Counted from the first letter of the stretch, positions 53,856 to 62,676 are shown. The stretch is DNA of 64,000 bases from Fibrella aquatilis (GCF_017353255.1 NZ_JAFMYU010000007.1:1-64000); one strand, 5' to 3'. The notes: generated by a model from the sequence alone, not told the origin. Numbers and translations: made by a program.

Positions 53856-54443
53856 TCAATTCCTCGTCAGTACGCCTGCGGCGATGCGGCCGCCACTGTT
53901 GCCGGAGGGGTCAGTTAGCTGGTCGTCGGCGTTGGCGTGGATGATGATGGCCGTGCCGTCGGTGTCGAAGACCGATTTGGTGCCCGTGCCTAGCGTGATA
54001 CGGTCGGTGGCGGTGGTCAGGCTACCCACGCCCTGCGCGTTTACCACCAGGTTGGGCAGGTCGCCGTTGTGCGCGCCGGTGGGGCTTTGCAGGCCGTGTT
54101 TTTTATTGTCGGGGTTAAAATGCTCACCTGCCGACATGAATTTGGTGCTTGGTTCGGCTTTGCCCACCATATGGAAGTGAATACCGTGCTGCCCGGCCTT
54201 CAAGCCCGTCACGCTCACCACCATGGTGACCAGTCCGGGGGTTTCTTCGGTAAAGGTGGCCGTGCCAATAGCCTTGCCGGTGGTGTCTATCAGGCTCGTT
54301 GTGGCCTTGATAGTCGACGTTACGGTAGTCGTATCGTTACTAGTACAACTGGCTAATAAGCCAATTATGGCCAGCGCCAGCAGCGCGACAAACCGGAGCA
54401 GGTTTACGTTGATGTCCCGTTTCATAAGCGTTATGTTGTTCAT
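53856..54443 (-). CDS. Cu/Zn superoxide dismutase lipoprotein
   Basis: 195 residues; a start at 54425 (MKRDINVN) is equally possible. A lipoprotein signal (FVALLALAIIGLLASC) anchors it in the envelope. The copper and zinc ligands appear in GIHFHMVGKAE, GEHFNPDNKKHG, GAHNGDLPNL and IIIHANADDQ, in the canonical order. The two cysteines that usually form the intrasubunit disulfide (GDCS and RIACGV in relatives) are both missing here: the segments read GKAEP and GGRIAAGVL. The enzyme removes periplasmic superoxide. It is divergent from the carboxylate-amine ligase operon. Confidence 0.92.
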   Translation of the reverse strand: MNNITLMKRDINVNLLRFVALLALAIIGLLASCTSNDTTTVTSTIKATTSLIDTTGKAIGTATFTEETPGLVTMVVSVTGLKAGQHGIHFHMVGKAEPSTKFMSAGEHFNPDNKKHGLQSPTGAHNGDLPNLVVNAQGVGSLTTATDRITLGTGTKSVFDTDGTAIIIHANADDQLTDPSGNSGGRIAAGVLTRN

Positions 54444-54524
54444 ACGCTGATAACGGAACGAACGAGGTCAGTGTTAGTAAAATCTATAGAATTAGTAGTT
54501 AAATAATCGAAAAACGCCCTTACC

Positions 54525-54556
54525 GTTGGCCCGTTTGTCCGAATGCCTTAACTTTC
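54525..54556 (+). promoter_or_regulatory. Candidate Bacteroidota-type promoter for the ligase operon
   Basis: GTTG at 54525-54528, a 20-base spacer and TAACTTTC at 54549-54556 approximate the TTTG-N19/21-TAnnTTTG consensus of the Bacteroidota primary sigma factor. The ATG at 54576 follows about 12 bases after the expected start of transcription. Confidence 0.4.
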
Positions 54557-54575
54557 TAGCCCAACCCCAGCTCTC

Positions 54576-55676
54576 ATGCGTGAATTCACCCTTGGTATTG
54601 AAGAAGAGTTTCAAACGATTGACCCCGTAACCCGCGAACTACGGTCGCACATGTCGAAGCTCGTCGATGGCGGGCAAATTGTGCTTCAGGAGCGCGTAAA
54701 GGCCGAAATGCACCAAGCCGTGGTGGAAGTGGGAACCAACATTTGCCATAATATTCATGAAGCCCGCCAGGAAGTGACCTTTCTGCGGCGCGAGATTATG
54801 GAGATGGCCGACAAGCAAAACCTGCTGATCGCTTCGGCGGGGACGCACCCGTTCTCCGACTGGCAGGCGCAGCTCATCACGCCCAACGAACGCTACGACC
54901 GGCTCATCGAAGAGATGCGCGACGTGGCACGGTCGAACCTGATTTTCGGGATGCACGTGCACGTGGGCATCGCCAGCCGCAACGAGGGCATCAAGATCAT
55001 GAACGCCGTGCGCTACTTTTTGCCCCACATCTATGCCCTCTCGACCAACTCGCCATTCTGGTGCGGGCGCAACACGGGCTTCAAGTCGTACCGGTCGAAG
55101 GTGTTCGATAAGTTTCCGCGCACGGGCATTCCCGATTATTTCAGCAGCGCCACCGAATACGACGAATACATTGCCCTGCTGGTAAAGACGGGCTGTATTG
55201 ACAACGGCAAAAAAATCTGGTGGGACATCCGCCTGCACCCTTTCTTCGACACCATCGAGTTCCGCATATGCGACGTACCCATGCGTGTTGACGAGACCAT
55301 CTGCCTGGCGGCGATTATGCAGGCGCTGGTGGCCAAGATCTATAAGCTACAGCATCAGAACCTCAATTTTCAGCCCTACCGTCGGGTGCTCATCGCCGAA
55401 AACAAGTGGCGGGCGGCGCGCTACGGCATCGAAGGCAAGCTCATCGACTTTGGCAAACAGGAAGAAGTGCCCACCCACGATCTGATCATGGAACTCCTCG
55501 ATTTTATCGATGACGTGGTCGACGACCTGGGCAGCCGCCATGAGTGTCAGTACGTTGAGCAGATCCTGAAAAACGGCACCGGTGCCGACCGGCAGCTGGC
55601 GGTTTTCAACGAAACCCACGACCTCAAAGCCGTGGTCGATTACATCGTGCAGGAAACTTCGTTCGGCGTGAGGTAG
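54576..55676 (+). CDS. Carboxylate-amine ligase, glutamate-cysteine ligase GCS2/YbdK family
   Basis: 366 residues. FTLGIEEEFQTIDPVTREL is the family start with the metal-binding acidic cluster; HQAVVEVGTNICHN, IASAGTHPFSDWQ, GMHVHVGI and IEFRICDVPMRVDE are further GCS2 landmarks. Enzymes of this family form gamma-glutamyl amide bonds with ATP; E. coli YbdK has weak gamma-glutamylcysteine synthetase activity. Here it heads a three-gene operon with a glutamine amidotransferase (11-base gap) and an ATP-grasp-like protein (7-base gap). The three together suggest stepwise synthesis and processing of a small glutamyl compound. Natural substrates cannot be read from the sequence. Confidence 0.9.
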   Translation: MREFTLGIEEEFQTIDPVTRELRSHMSKLVDGGQIVLQERVKAEMHQAVVEVGTNICHNIHEARQEVTFLRREIMEMADKQNLLIASAGTHPFSDWQAQLITPNERYDRLIEEMRDVARSNLIFGMHVHVGIASRNEGIKIMNAVRYFLPHIYALSTNSPFWCGRNTGFKSYRSKVFDKFPRTGIPDYFSSATEYDEYIALLVKTGCIDNGKKIWWDIRLHPFFDTIEFRICDVPMRVDETICLAAIMQALVAKIYKLQHQNLNFQPYRRVLIAENKWRAARYGIEGKLIDFGKQEEVPTHDLIMELLDFIDDVVDDLGSRHECQYVEQILKNGTGADRQLAVFNETHDLKAVVDYIVQETSFGVR

Positions 55677-55687
55677 TTAGGGAAGGA

Positions 55688-56518
55688 ATGAGAATTGCAA
55701 TCCTAGATATGTACAACAACGTGGCCAATGAGGGCATGCGTTGTATTCAGCAGGCGATCAGGCTGGTGGAAACGACCGATGGCGAGCCGCTGCCGTTTAC
55801 GGTCTATAATGTCCGTGCCGAAAACGCCGTGCCCGACTTGTCGTATGATACCTATATATCCACAGGTGGGCCGGGGGTGCCGTTGCCGTTGGGTGAACCC
55901 TGGGAGCAGCCTTATTTCGATTTTATCGACGCGCTACTAGCCTATAACGCCCAAAACGAGGTGAAAAAGCCACTTTTTCTGATTTGCCACTCGTTTCAAC
56001 TCGTGGCCGGGCACCTGGGGCTGGGTAAGGTCAGCAAGCGCAGGTCGACCTCGTTTGGTATTTTTCCGATGCACAAAACCGCCGACGGTGCGCATGATCC
56101 GCTGCTGTCGGCGTTGCCCGAACCGTTCTACGCCGTCGACTCGCGCGATTATCAGTTGACCCAGCCAGATGAAGCCCGCTTTGCCGAACTGGGTGCCAAA
56201 CTGCTCTGTCTGGAGAAAATCAGGCCCCACGTACCCCTCGACCGGGCCATTATGGCCATCCGGTTTACGCCTGAAGTCTTCGGTACGCAGTTTCACCCCG
56301 AAGCCGACGACGAAGGGATGCTCCGCTACTTTTTGCTCGACGAAAAACGGCAGCAGATCACGTTGGTCTACGGTGAGGACAAGTACAACGAAATGGTTGG
56401 TTCGCTCCAGGACCCCGACAAGATTGCCCTGACCGAAGCCGTTATCATTCCCGGTTTTCTGCGGGCAGCTATAAGAAACAAACCTGCAAGGTCGAAGGAG
56501 ACCTTACAGGTTTATTGA
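55688..56518 (+). CDS. Class I glutamine amidotransferase-like protein
   Basis: 276 residues. The nucleophile cysteine is in FLICHSFQLVAGH, and the His-Glu pair in GTQFHPEADDEG, giving an intact triad. The start MRIAILDMYNNVANEGMRCI is unlike GMP synthetase or carbamoyl-phosphate synthetase types. It has an extra C-terminal tail of about 60 residues after the core. It is middle gene of the ligase/ATP-grasp operon, so it may provide ammonia or hydrolyse a gamma-glutamyl bond. The last residues (NKPARSKETLQVY) are encoded by a terminator-like hairpin inside the gene end. Confidence 0.88.
   Translation: MRIAILDMYNNVANEGMRCIQQAIRLVETTDGEPLPFTVYNVRAENAVPDLSYDTYISTGGPGVPLPLGEPWEQPYFDFIDALLAYNAQNEVKKPLFLICHSFQLVAGHLGLGKVSKRRSTSFGIFPMHKTADGAHDPLLSALPEPFYAVDSRDYQLTQPDEARFAELGAKLLCLEKIRPHVPLDRAIMAIRFTPEVFGTQFHPEADDEGMLRYFLLDEKRQQITLVYGEDKYNEMVGSLQDPDKIALTEAVIIPGFLRAAIRNKPARSKETLQVY
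56480..56513. terminator. Hairpin within the end of the amidotransferase gene
   Basis: AAACCTGCAAGGTC pairs with GACCTTACAGGTTT around GAAGGA. Such AACCTG hairpins are common terminators in Cytophagales. It lies inside the coding end and 12 bases before the next gene, so it may attenuate transcription of the ATP-grasp gene. Confidence 0.6.
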
Positions 56519-56525
56519 GCAGGTT

Positions 56526-57728
56526 ATGATCTCATCCATCCGTGCGGCGTATAACGCGGCCTTTACGCCCGAACGGTACGCGGCGTTTTTAGCGAAAATA
56601 GATGCTGACTACCCCGGTCAACTCGATTTCCGGGTGGCCGAAACGCCCGTGTTCGTACCGAAGTTGCTGACCGATAAGCTGCTCTCGGCCTGCGACGATA
56701 TTGTGGCCACCATTACCCGGCCCGATTATAAAGCGCTGACCATGGCCGCCATTCCGCCGCATCAGCGTGTGCCCAACGAAACACCCCACACCACGTTTCT
56801 GGCCGTTGATTTCGCCGTGTGCCAGAATGAACAGTCGGGTGAGCTAGAGCCGCAACTAATTGAACTGCAAGGTTTTCCGTCGCTATATGGTTTTCAGGCC
56901 TACTTGTCAGAGACGTACCGGGCTAACTTTCCCGTGTCCGATTCGGTCAGCCATTTGTTTGGCGTAGACACCAACGCCAACTACATAGCCCGCCTCCGCA
57001 ACCTGATTTTGGGCGATTGCCAACCGGAGGAAGTGATCCTATTGGAGATTTTCCCCGAAAAACAAAAAACCCGTGTCGACTTCGCCCTTACGAAAGCCTA
57101 CGTGGGTATAGACGCCGTTTGCCTGACCAAGATCAGAAAGGAGGGACGAGCGTTGTATTACGAAAAAGACGGGCGGCAGATTCGAATCAAGCGCATCTAT
57201 AACCGGCTCATTTTCGACGAGTTAGAAGCCCTGCCTGACCTAAAAACGGATTTTCAGCTTACCGACGACGTCGACGTAACCTGGGTGGGGCACCCGAACT
57301 GGTTTTTCCGCATCAGCAAATACACGCTGCCTTTCCTGAACAGTCCCTACGTACCCAAGAGCTATTTTCTGAGCGACCTGACCGAGCTACCCGTCGACCT
57401 GGACAACTATGTGCTCAAGCCCCTGTTCTCGTTTGCGGGCAGTGGCGTGCTAATTCACGTCACCCCCGCCGACATCGCGGCTATCCCCGCCGCCGAACGC
57501 GGCAACTACCTCCTGCAACGCAAGGTGCGCTATGAACCCGTGGTCACTACCCCGAATGGCAGTGGCGTGAAATGCGAAATCAGGCTGTTGTTTATCTGGC
57601 CCGACAGCGACGACAAACCTCAGCTTATCACCAACCTGGCCCGGCTCAGCCGGGGCGAGATGATCGGGGTTCGCTTCAATAAGGACTTCGACTGGGTGGG
57701 GGGCACGATTGCCTTTTTCGAGCAATAA
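56526..57728 (+). CDS. Uncharacterised protein with ATP-grasp-like features
   Basis: 400 residues; no named family recognised. The C-terminal half contains DNYVLKPLFSFAGSGVLIHV, LLQRKVRYEPVV, CEIRLLFIW and GVRFNKDFDWVGG. These resemble the ATP-binding lysine and glycine loop, the acidic-Arg strand and the Asn metal site of ATP-grasp ligases. The N-terminal half (LIELQGFPSLYGFQ, VILLEIFPEKQKTRVDF) could be the preATP-grasp domain. It is the last gene of the operon with the GCS2-type ligase, so a second carboxylate-amine ligation is the reasonable hypothesis. Medium confidence in the fold, low in function. Confidence 0.7.
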   Translation: MISSIRAAYNAAFTPERYAAFLAKIDADYPGQLDFRVAETPVFVPKLLTDKLLSACDDIVATITRPDYKALTMAAIPPHQRVPNETPHTTFLAVDFAVCQNEQSGELEPQLIELQGFPSLYGFQAYLSETYRANFPVSDSVSHLFGVDTNANYIARLRNLILGDCQPEEVILLEIFPEKQKTRVDFALTKAYVGIDAVCLTKIRKEGRALYYEKDGRQIRIKRIYNRLIFDELEALPDLKTDFQLTDDVDVTWVGHPNWFFRISKYTLPFLNSPYVPKSYFLSDLTELPVDLDNYVLKPLFSFAGSGVLIHVTPADIAAIPAAERGNYLLQRKVRYEPVVTTPNGSGVKCEIRLLFIWPDSDDKPQLITNLARLSRGEMIGVRFNKDFDWVGGTIAFFEQ

Positions 57729-57800
57729 ATAGGCATAAAACAGGCCCCGTCGCGCTAAAAAGTGCGTTTAATAAAATCTATAGGAATGATAGTCTAATAT

Positions 57801-57832
57801 ACTGCCGGTGTCGTTGGTCGCACGTAACTTTA
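57801..57832 (+). promoter_or_regulatory. Weak candidate promoter before the GT39-like gene
   Basis: ACTG at 57801-57804, a 20-base spacer and TAACTTTA at 57825-57832, 32 bases before the ATG. It parallels the candidate at 54525, and both are preceded by TAAAATCTATAG (54478 and 57772). The -33 part is poor. Confidence 0.25.
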
Positions 57833-57864
57833 TACGTATTGGCCTCAAAAAATGACACGACGGT

Positions 57865-59685
57865 ATGTTTATTTGGTTCTATTATCTGGCTTCGGTGCTG
57901 TGGTTTGGCGGGTTAATCTGGTTGTGCCAACCGGCTCAGCTAACCCGGCCAGCCACGGCCCGGTCAGTGATCTGGCGTGATGGTTTTTTCATTGGGCTTG
58001 CGTTATTACTGCTCACGTTTTTGCGGCTGCCCAGCCTGTTTTATAACCAGGAACTGAACCCCGACGAAAGTCAGCTACTTACTCAGGCCCTCACGCTGCT
58101 GCGCGACCCGGTCTATGGCCGGTCGGTAGATGGTACCTCTATCGGTCCTGTTAACAGTTACCTGCTGCTACTGCCTCACCTTGCGGGATTGCCCATCGAC
58201 TACATTGCCGCCCGGCTAATGGGTTTGCTGCTGATTAGCGGGGCTATTTTTCTGTTTTTTCGGAGTTTGTTGCGGCTAGTGTCGCCGGTTGTTAGCCGCC
58301 TGACGCTCTTGCCCGTACTGGTGTTTTTTGGCTGGACCTCCCACGCCGACTTCCTCCATTTCAGCAGTGAACTATCGTCGCTGGTAATTATCACAGCTTG
58401 TTTTTTGCTGACAGTCAGGGTGTTGCAGACGCCTGTTCCGTCGCTGGTTGGTTTGCTGGGGCTAGGTCTGGTGGCTGGGCTAACGCCCTATTGCAAGTTG
58501 CAGGCCTTGCCTGTGGTGGGCATGATGCTCATTACACTCACGGTCTGGCTATGCTGGCGATACAGGGCCGGAGCCGTTCGGTGGCTGGCAGCGGCCGGGG
58601 TTGGTTTCTTACTGCCAACGGGACTGGTTTTTGGCCTGGCCTGCTGGTTTGGCGTAGACCGCTATTTTGTGGATTACTACTTCGTGGGCAACCTCAGCAC
58701 CTATACGCAGATATACGCCAACGTACCGCTGGTGCAGCAGGGGTTTATGGCCAAGTTGTGGCACTTTCCCTTTTTTCTGGCGCAATACACTGATTTTCTC
58801 CTGTTTATCCTGATTAACTGCCTGCTTGTACTGGTGCTGGGGCTGCTTGCTTTTAGGCGAAATAGACCCCGGCCGTTTGGGCTGAACTTCATGTCTCTGC
58901 TGGTGGGGCTTACGGCGGCGGGGGCCTTGTGGGCCACCATCACGCCCGGTACCGAATTCGGGCATCACCTGCTGTTGCTGGTGTTTCCGCTGGGGTGGGT
59001 TATGGCCCTGGGGCTTCAGGTTGTTGCGCAACAACAACCCGGTTCGCAGATGCCGTTTCGGTTGGCCGGATTGGTAGGGGCGTTGCTGCTGGTGGATATG
59101 CTGCTCACCGATCCGCTGTCGGTAAGTTACGGCAGCCACCTGGCCCGGACCATCCGGCATAGACCCGAAACAACCGCCGACATGGAACTCAGGCAGCAGC
59201 CTGTTACCTGGCTACTGGCTCGTAACAGGCCGCTGGTTTCGTTTCCGCAACAGACGCAACTGCACCAATCGCCCGTGTCGCGGGTGGTTGATACCTACGC
59301 GATTCCGTCTGACAGGATGGCCGTCTGGGGCTGGAATTGCCAATATTACGTAGAAACGCAACTGGCGCAGGGTATCAGCGAAAACCACAGCCAGCGGAGC
59401 GCCATGCCCAACAGGATGCAACAACAATACCTGAACCGGTATGCTCGCGAACTGCGCCAAAACCGCCCGGTAGTATTTCTCGACGCCGTAGGCAACGCCA
59501 GCCTACTGCTTACCAAGCCGCAGTACCGCCACGAGCATTTCGACGCTGTTAACCAGGTTATTCAGCAGCAGTATCGGTTGGTAACCACCGTCGACGACGT
59601 ACGAATCTACGTGCGCCAAGATCGCCTTTCGGTACGCAAATCATTGACAATCAATGCAATACATATAGTCAAATCGGCTTACTGA
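57865..59685 (+). CDS. Membrane glycosyltransferase-like protein (GT39/ArnT-type)
   Basis: 606 residues with about ten membrane helices. After the first two helices, NQELNPDESQLLTQALTL carries the acidic DE pair expected in the first periplasmic loop of GT-C transferases that use polyprenyl-linked sugars. Further helices (AARLMGLLLISGAIFLFF, LVGLLGLGLVAGLTPYCKL, FILINCLLVLVLGLLAF) follow, then a soluble C-terminal domain of about 180 residues. It probably glycosylates lipids or proteins at the inner membrane. It ends by overlapping the convergent outer-membrane gene by 7 bases. Confidence 0.75.
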   Translation: MFIWFYYLASVLWFGGLIWLCQPAQLTRPATARSVIWRDGFFIGLALLLLTFLRLPSLFYNQELNPDESQLLTQALTLLRDPVYGRSVDGTSIGPVNSYLLLLPHLAGLPIDYIAARLMGLLLISGAIFLFFRSLLRLVSPVVSRLTLLPVLVFFGWTSHADFLHFSSELSSLVIITACFLLTVRVLQTPVPSLVGLLGLGLVAGLTPYCKLQALPVVGMMLITLTVWLCWRYRAGAVRWLAAAGVGFLLPTGLVFGLACWFGVDRYFVDYYFVGNLSTYTQIYANVPLVQQGFMAKLWHFPFFLAQYTDFLLFILINCLLVLVLGLLAFRRNRPRPFGLNFMSLLVGLTAAGALWATITPGTEFGHHLLLLVFPLGWVMALGLQVVAQQQPGSQMPFRLAGLVGALLLVDMLLTDPLSVSYGSHLARTIRHRPETTADMELRQQPVTWLLARNRPLVSFPQQTQLHQSPVSRVVDTYAIPSDRMAVWGWNCQYYVETQLAQGISENHSQRSAMPNRMQQQYLNRYARELRQNRPVVFLDAVGNASLLLTKPQYRHEHFDAVNQVIQQQYRLVTTVDDVRIYVRQDRLSVRKSLTINAIHIVKSAY

Positions 59686-60803
59686 CCCACGCGAACCTGG
59701 TAGCTTAGCCACGGTAGTGGAACAAACTGCGCTGAATTGCCGAAGTACCCGGGCGTAATAAACACATTGCCCGACAGATCGAACGAGTGGCGGCGGCGGT
59801 CGAACCGGACCCCACCGGCTAGTTTGATAGTTGAATCGCCGTAATTGTTCACGATAAATTGGTTTTCGCTGATGAAGGTGAGCATGGGATTGACCTTCCG
59901 CACGAAGCCGACGGTCACTAGCTGCCCGGTTGAGCCTCGTTGGCCACTAAAACCCAGCCCGATGGTGACGTTCTTCTGACTGGTGCCCAGTGATAAAATG
60001 CCCTGAACGAAATTGGTATTGAACGTACTGCGGTAGATGAAGTTAGTTGACCCGTAGAAAAGCTGACCCTGCACCGCAATGCGAGCACGTTCGCCCAGGG
60101 GTACCGATAGTTTGGTAGTCAGCCAGCCAAACGAGGTGATAGGAAACAGGAAAGCCCCCGCGCTTATGCTCCAGTTGTCGGTCACGCCCACGTCAAACTG
60201 ACTGAAGTAGAGCATACTATTGCGATAATAAACCCGCCCCCGTTCGGCCTGGTAGGCGGTGGGCATGAAGTTGAGATATTGCGGAAACACGTTGGGGTAC
60301 TCACCTTCTACCGGCTGCCGTCTGTTGGCCATATTGCCCGCCAAATAGCTCCGTTCCATGCGCAGCACGCGGTCGGCGGGGACGTAGACGGTGCCGATGG
60401 TGTTGGTTTTAATTACCACCCGGCTGCTGTCCTGACTAAGCACCTGCCCGCTCAGCACCGTGCCGTCAGAGAGTGAGATAACGTACTGGTTGGGTGCCAC
60501 CGTGGTTTGCCCTGGCCCCGAAACCGTTTGCTGGGTGTAATAGGTGAGGTCGGCGGCTGGTACAGGGGCCGTGCTGCTTATGGAGCCAAACAGCGCCCGC
60601 TCTACGTAGGTGACCGGCCCTACGCGGGGTTTCACCACATACATGACGCTGTCGCTGCGGACAATGCGCCCGTGAATGTGCGACCCGTCTTTCAGCAGGA
60701 TATAATACGACCGGCCGTTGGTGGTATCGACGGGTAAAACTTGTGCATACGTAGCCGCAGAAAAGCCCGCCAGCAGCAGGGTAACCAGGAGAACTGTTTT
60801 CAT
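59679..60803 (-). CDS. Putative outer-membrane protein with N-terminal small beta domains, unknown
   Basis: About 374 residues from MKTVLLVTLLLAGFSAATYAQ, a clear signal peptide; the longer frame to 60866 is not needed. Two similar short segments, YYILLKDGSHIHGRIVRSDSVMYVV and YVISLSDGTVLSGQVLSQDSSRVVI, look like a repeated SH3- or LSm-like unit of about 80 residues. The rest has alternating strands and ends in PWLSYQVRVGQ. Membrane barrel or surface-anchored protein is likely. It is divergent from the aminotransferase gene. Function unknown. Confidence 0.7.
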   Translation of the reverse strand: MKTVLLVTLLLAGFSAATYAQVLPVDTTNGRSYYILLKDGSHIHGRIVRSDSVMYVVKPRVGPVTYVERALFGSISSTAPVPAADLTYYTQQTVSGPGQTTVAPNQYVISLSDGTVLSGQVLSQDSSRVVIKTNTIGTVYVPADRVLRMERSYLAGNMANRRQPVEGEYPNVFPQYLNFMPTAYQAERGRVYYRNSMLYFSQFDVGVTDNWSISAGAFLFPITSFGWLTTKLSVPLGERARIAVQGQLFYGSTNFIYRSTFNTNFVQGILSLGTSQKNVTIGLGFSGQRGSTGQLVTVGFVRKVNPMLTFISENQFIVNNYGDSTIKLAGGVRFDRRRHSFDLSGNVFITPGYFGNSAQFVPLPWLSYQVRVGQ

Positions 60804-60859
60804 GGAATGGGGCGTTAGGACAGTGAACAGTGAGCAACCTACAACGATCATAACAAATA

Positions 60860-62065
60860 GTGACACATCGGCAGCTTTTCTTTCAGCATATTGCCCAGAC
60901 CACTGATTTCCCGCTGGCGTTGGAAATTGACCGCGCCGAGGGCGTTTATTTATACGACAAAGACGGTCAGCCCTATATAGACCTTATTTCGGGGATTGGG
61001 GTGAGTAACGTAGGACACCGGCACCCGGCCGTGTTGAGCGCCATTCAGGCGCAACTCGACAAGTATTTGCATCTGATGGTCTACGGCGAATATGTGCAGG
61101 GTACGCAGGCCGAACTGGCACGGGCGCTGGTGGAGACCATCAACGCCGAAACAGCTTACGGGGCCATCGACAATGTGTATTTCACCAACTCGGGTGCCGA
61201 GGCTATTGAGGGGGCCATGAAGGTAGCCAAGCGGTTCACGGGCCGAAGCGAATTGATTGCCTGCTACAACGCCTACCACGGTTCTACGCAGGGTGCTCTT
61301 TCGCTCAGCGGCGACGAGAATTTCAAGCGCAACTACCGCCCGCTACTGCCCGACATCCGGCATATTCAGCACGGCAGCTGGGCCGACCTGGCGCAGATTA
61401 CGTCCCGCACGGCGGCGGTGATTATGGAAGTGGTGCAGGGTGAGGCGGGCGTTCGCGTGCCCGACCCGGCCTATTTGCAGGCGGTCCGGGCGCGGTGTAC
61501 GGCCGTGGGGGCGCTACTCATTTTCGACGAAATACAGACTGGTTTTGGTCGCACGGGTACGTTCTGGGCGTTCCAGGGCGTAGCGGTTATGCCCGACGTG
61601 CTGGTGAGTGCCAAGGGCATGGGGGGCGGTATGCCCATCGGTGCGTTTATGGCCCCTGCGGCGGTGATGAACGTGATCAAGAACAACCCCATGCTGGGCC
61701 ACATTACCACGTTTGGCGGCCACCCCGTTTCGTGCGCGGCTTCGCTGGCCACGCTCCGGGTAATCGAAGACCAGAAACTCTACGCCGACGCCGAGCGTAA
61801 GGGGCAGCTGATGCGGTCGTTGCTAACGCACCCGGCTATACGTGCTATTCGGGGAAAGGGATTGATGATGGCCGTGGAATTCGATTCGTTCGAGGTGCTC
61901 AAACCTATCATCGACCGGGCCATCGTGCCGGGCCTAGTGCGGCCTGGCATTATCACCGATTGGTTTTTATTCTGCAACAACTCCATGCGCCTGGCCCCCC
62001 CCCTCACCATCACCGACGACGAAATCCGGCTGGCGTGTGGGCGAATAAAGGAGTCAATAGAATAG
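60860..62065 (+). CDS. Class III PLP-dependent aminotransferase
   Basis: 401 residues with a GTG start. Landmarks are LISGIGVSNVGHRHPAVLSAI, TNSGAEAIEGAMKVAKRFTGR, YHGSTQGALS, the cofactor Asp in LIFDEIQTGFGRTG, and the PLP lysine in VSAKGMGGGMPIGAF. The class includes acetylornithine and 4-aminobutyrate aminotransferases; which substrate is used here cannot be told. It stands alone, followed by a long hairpin. A role in making 2,4-diaminobutyrate for the NRPS cannot be excluded, but nothing in the context supports it strongly. Confidence 0.9.
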   Translation: MTHRQLFFQHIAQTTDFPLALEIDRAEGVYLYDKDGQPYIDLISGIGVSNVGHRHPAVLSAIQAQLDKYLHLMVYGEYVQGTQAELARALVETINAETAYGAIDNVYFTNSGAEAIEGAMKVAKRFTGRSELIACYNAYHGSTQGALSLSGDENFKRNYRPLLPDIRHIQHGSWADLAQITSRTAAVIMEVVQGEAGVRVPDPAYLQAVRARCTAVGALLIFDEIQTGFGRTGTFWAFQGVAVMPDVLVSAKGMGGGMPIGAFMAPAAVMNVIKNNPMLGHITTFGGHPVSCAASLATLRVIEDQKLYADAERKGQLMRSLLTHPAIRAIRGKGLMMAVEFDSFEVLKPIIDRAIVPGLVRPGIITDWFLFCNNSMRLAPPLTITDDEIRLACGRIKESIE

Positions 62066-62078
62066 TCATAAGTGGTGC

Positions 62079-62267
62079 AGGGGTCGTATGTCGTAAGTGG
62101 CTGACGCAAGCATATTGCTGACGCCCGGCTCCTCGACTGCGCTCGGAGTGACAGGCTACTATAACAGTTTTCCTGAGTTGAATCAAGGTGGTTGTCACTC
62201 CGAGCGCAGTCGAGGAGCCGGGCGTCAGCAATATGCTTGCGTCAGCCACTTACGACGTACGACCCCT
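62079..62267. repeat. 75-bp near-perfect inverted repeat
   Basis: Arms 62079-62153 and 62193-62267 pair with one mismatch, and weaker pairing continues outward to about 62064 and 62283. The loop of 39 bases has no homopolymer. Words include GCTGACGCAAGCATATTGC, also seen in the hairpin at 44712, and CCGAGCGCAGTCGAGGAGCC. It lies between the convergent aminotransferase and the uncharacterised gene on the minus strand. It is the largest stem in the window. Confidence 0.92.
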
Positions 62268-62283
62268 TCACTACTTACGACTG

Positions 62284-62676
62284 CTAATGCACATACGGCG
62301 TAATGAAGGCGTAGAACTGCTGACGGACGGTGATAAACTGTTGTTCCAGCATCTGGTAGCCACTACGCATCCGGCGGTGCTGGTCGTCGATATCCATACG
62401 GCGCTGCCAGTTAGGCATGCCGTTTTCGGTGGCCCGCTGTTCGGCTTCAATCAACTCCGATAGCTGCGCCATCTGCGAGCGCAACCCCACAAACCACTGC
62501 CGAAACGACCCCGACCGGTTCACCAGCTCATAATCGGCGGTGCTGTTGCAGACGCGGCTGAGTAACGATTCAAAGTACGATTCCTGGTCGGTATACATTG
62601 CCAGGGAACGTAGCCATTGCTGATGCTCCTGCTGATAGAGCATAAACCGGTCTGTTGAGGGGAGATTGGCTAACAT
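62284..62676 (-). CDS. Uncharacterised helical protein
   Basis: 130 residues, no signal peptide, rich in Gln, Arg and Glu with heptad-like hydrophobic spacing (FESLLSRVCNSTADYELVN, RSQMAQLSELIEAEQRATE, YQMLEQQFITVRQQFYAF). It is probably a helical bundle or coiled coil in the cytoplasm. No family recognised. Its stop codon abuts the outer edge of the 75-bp inverted repeat. Confidence 0.65.
   Translation of the reverse strand: MLANLPSTDRFMLYQQEHQQWLRSLAMYTDQESYFESLLSRVCNSTADYELVNRSGSFRQWFVGLRSQMAQLSELIEAEQRATENGMPNWQRRMDIDDQHRRMRSGYQMLEQQFITVRQQFYAFITPYVH

Noticed and set aside
60860-62065. Aminotransferase as the 2,4-diaminobutyrate synthase of the cluster
   Set aside because: It is about 17 kb from the biosynthetic run, stands alone, and class III aminotransferases have many substrates; the Dab assignment itself is uncertain.
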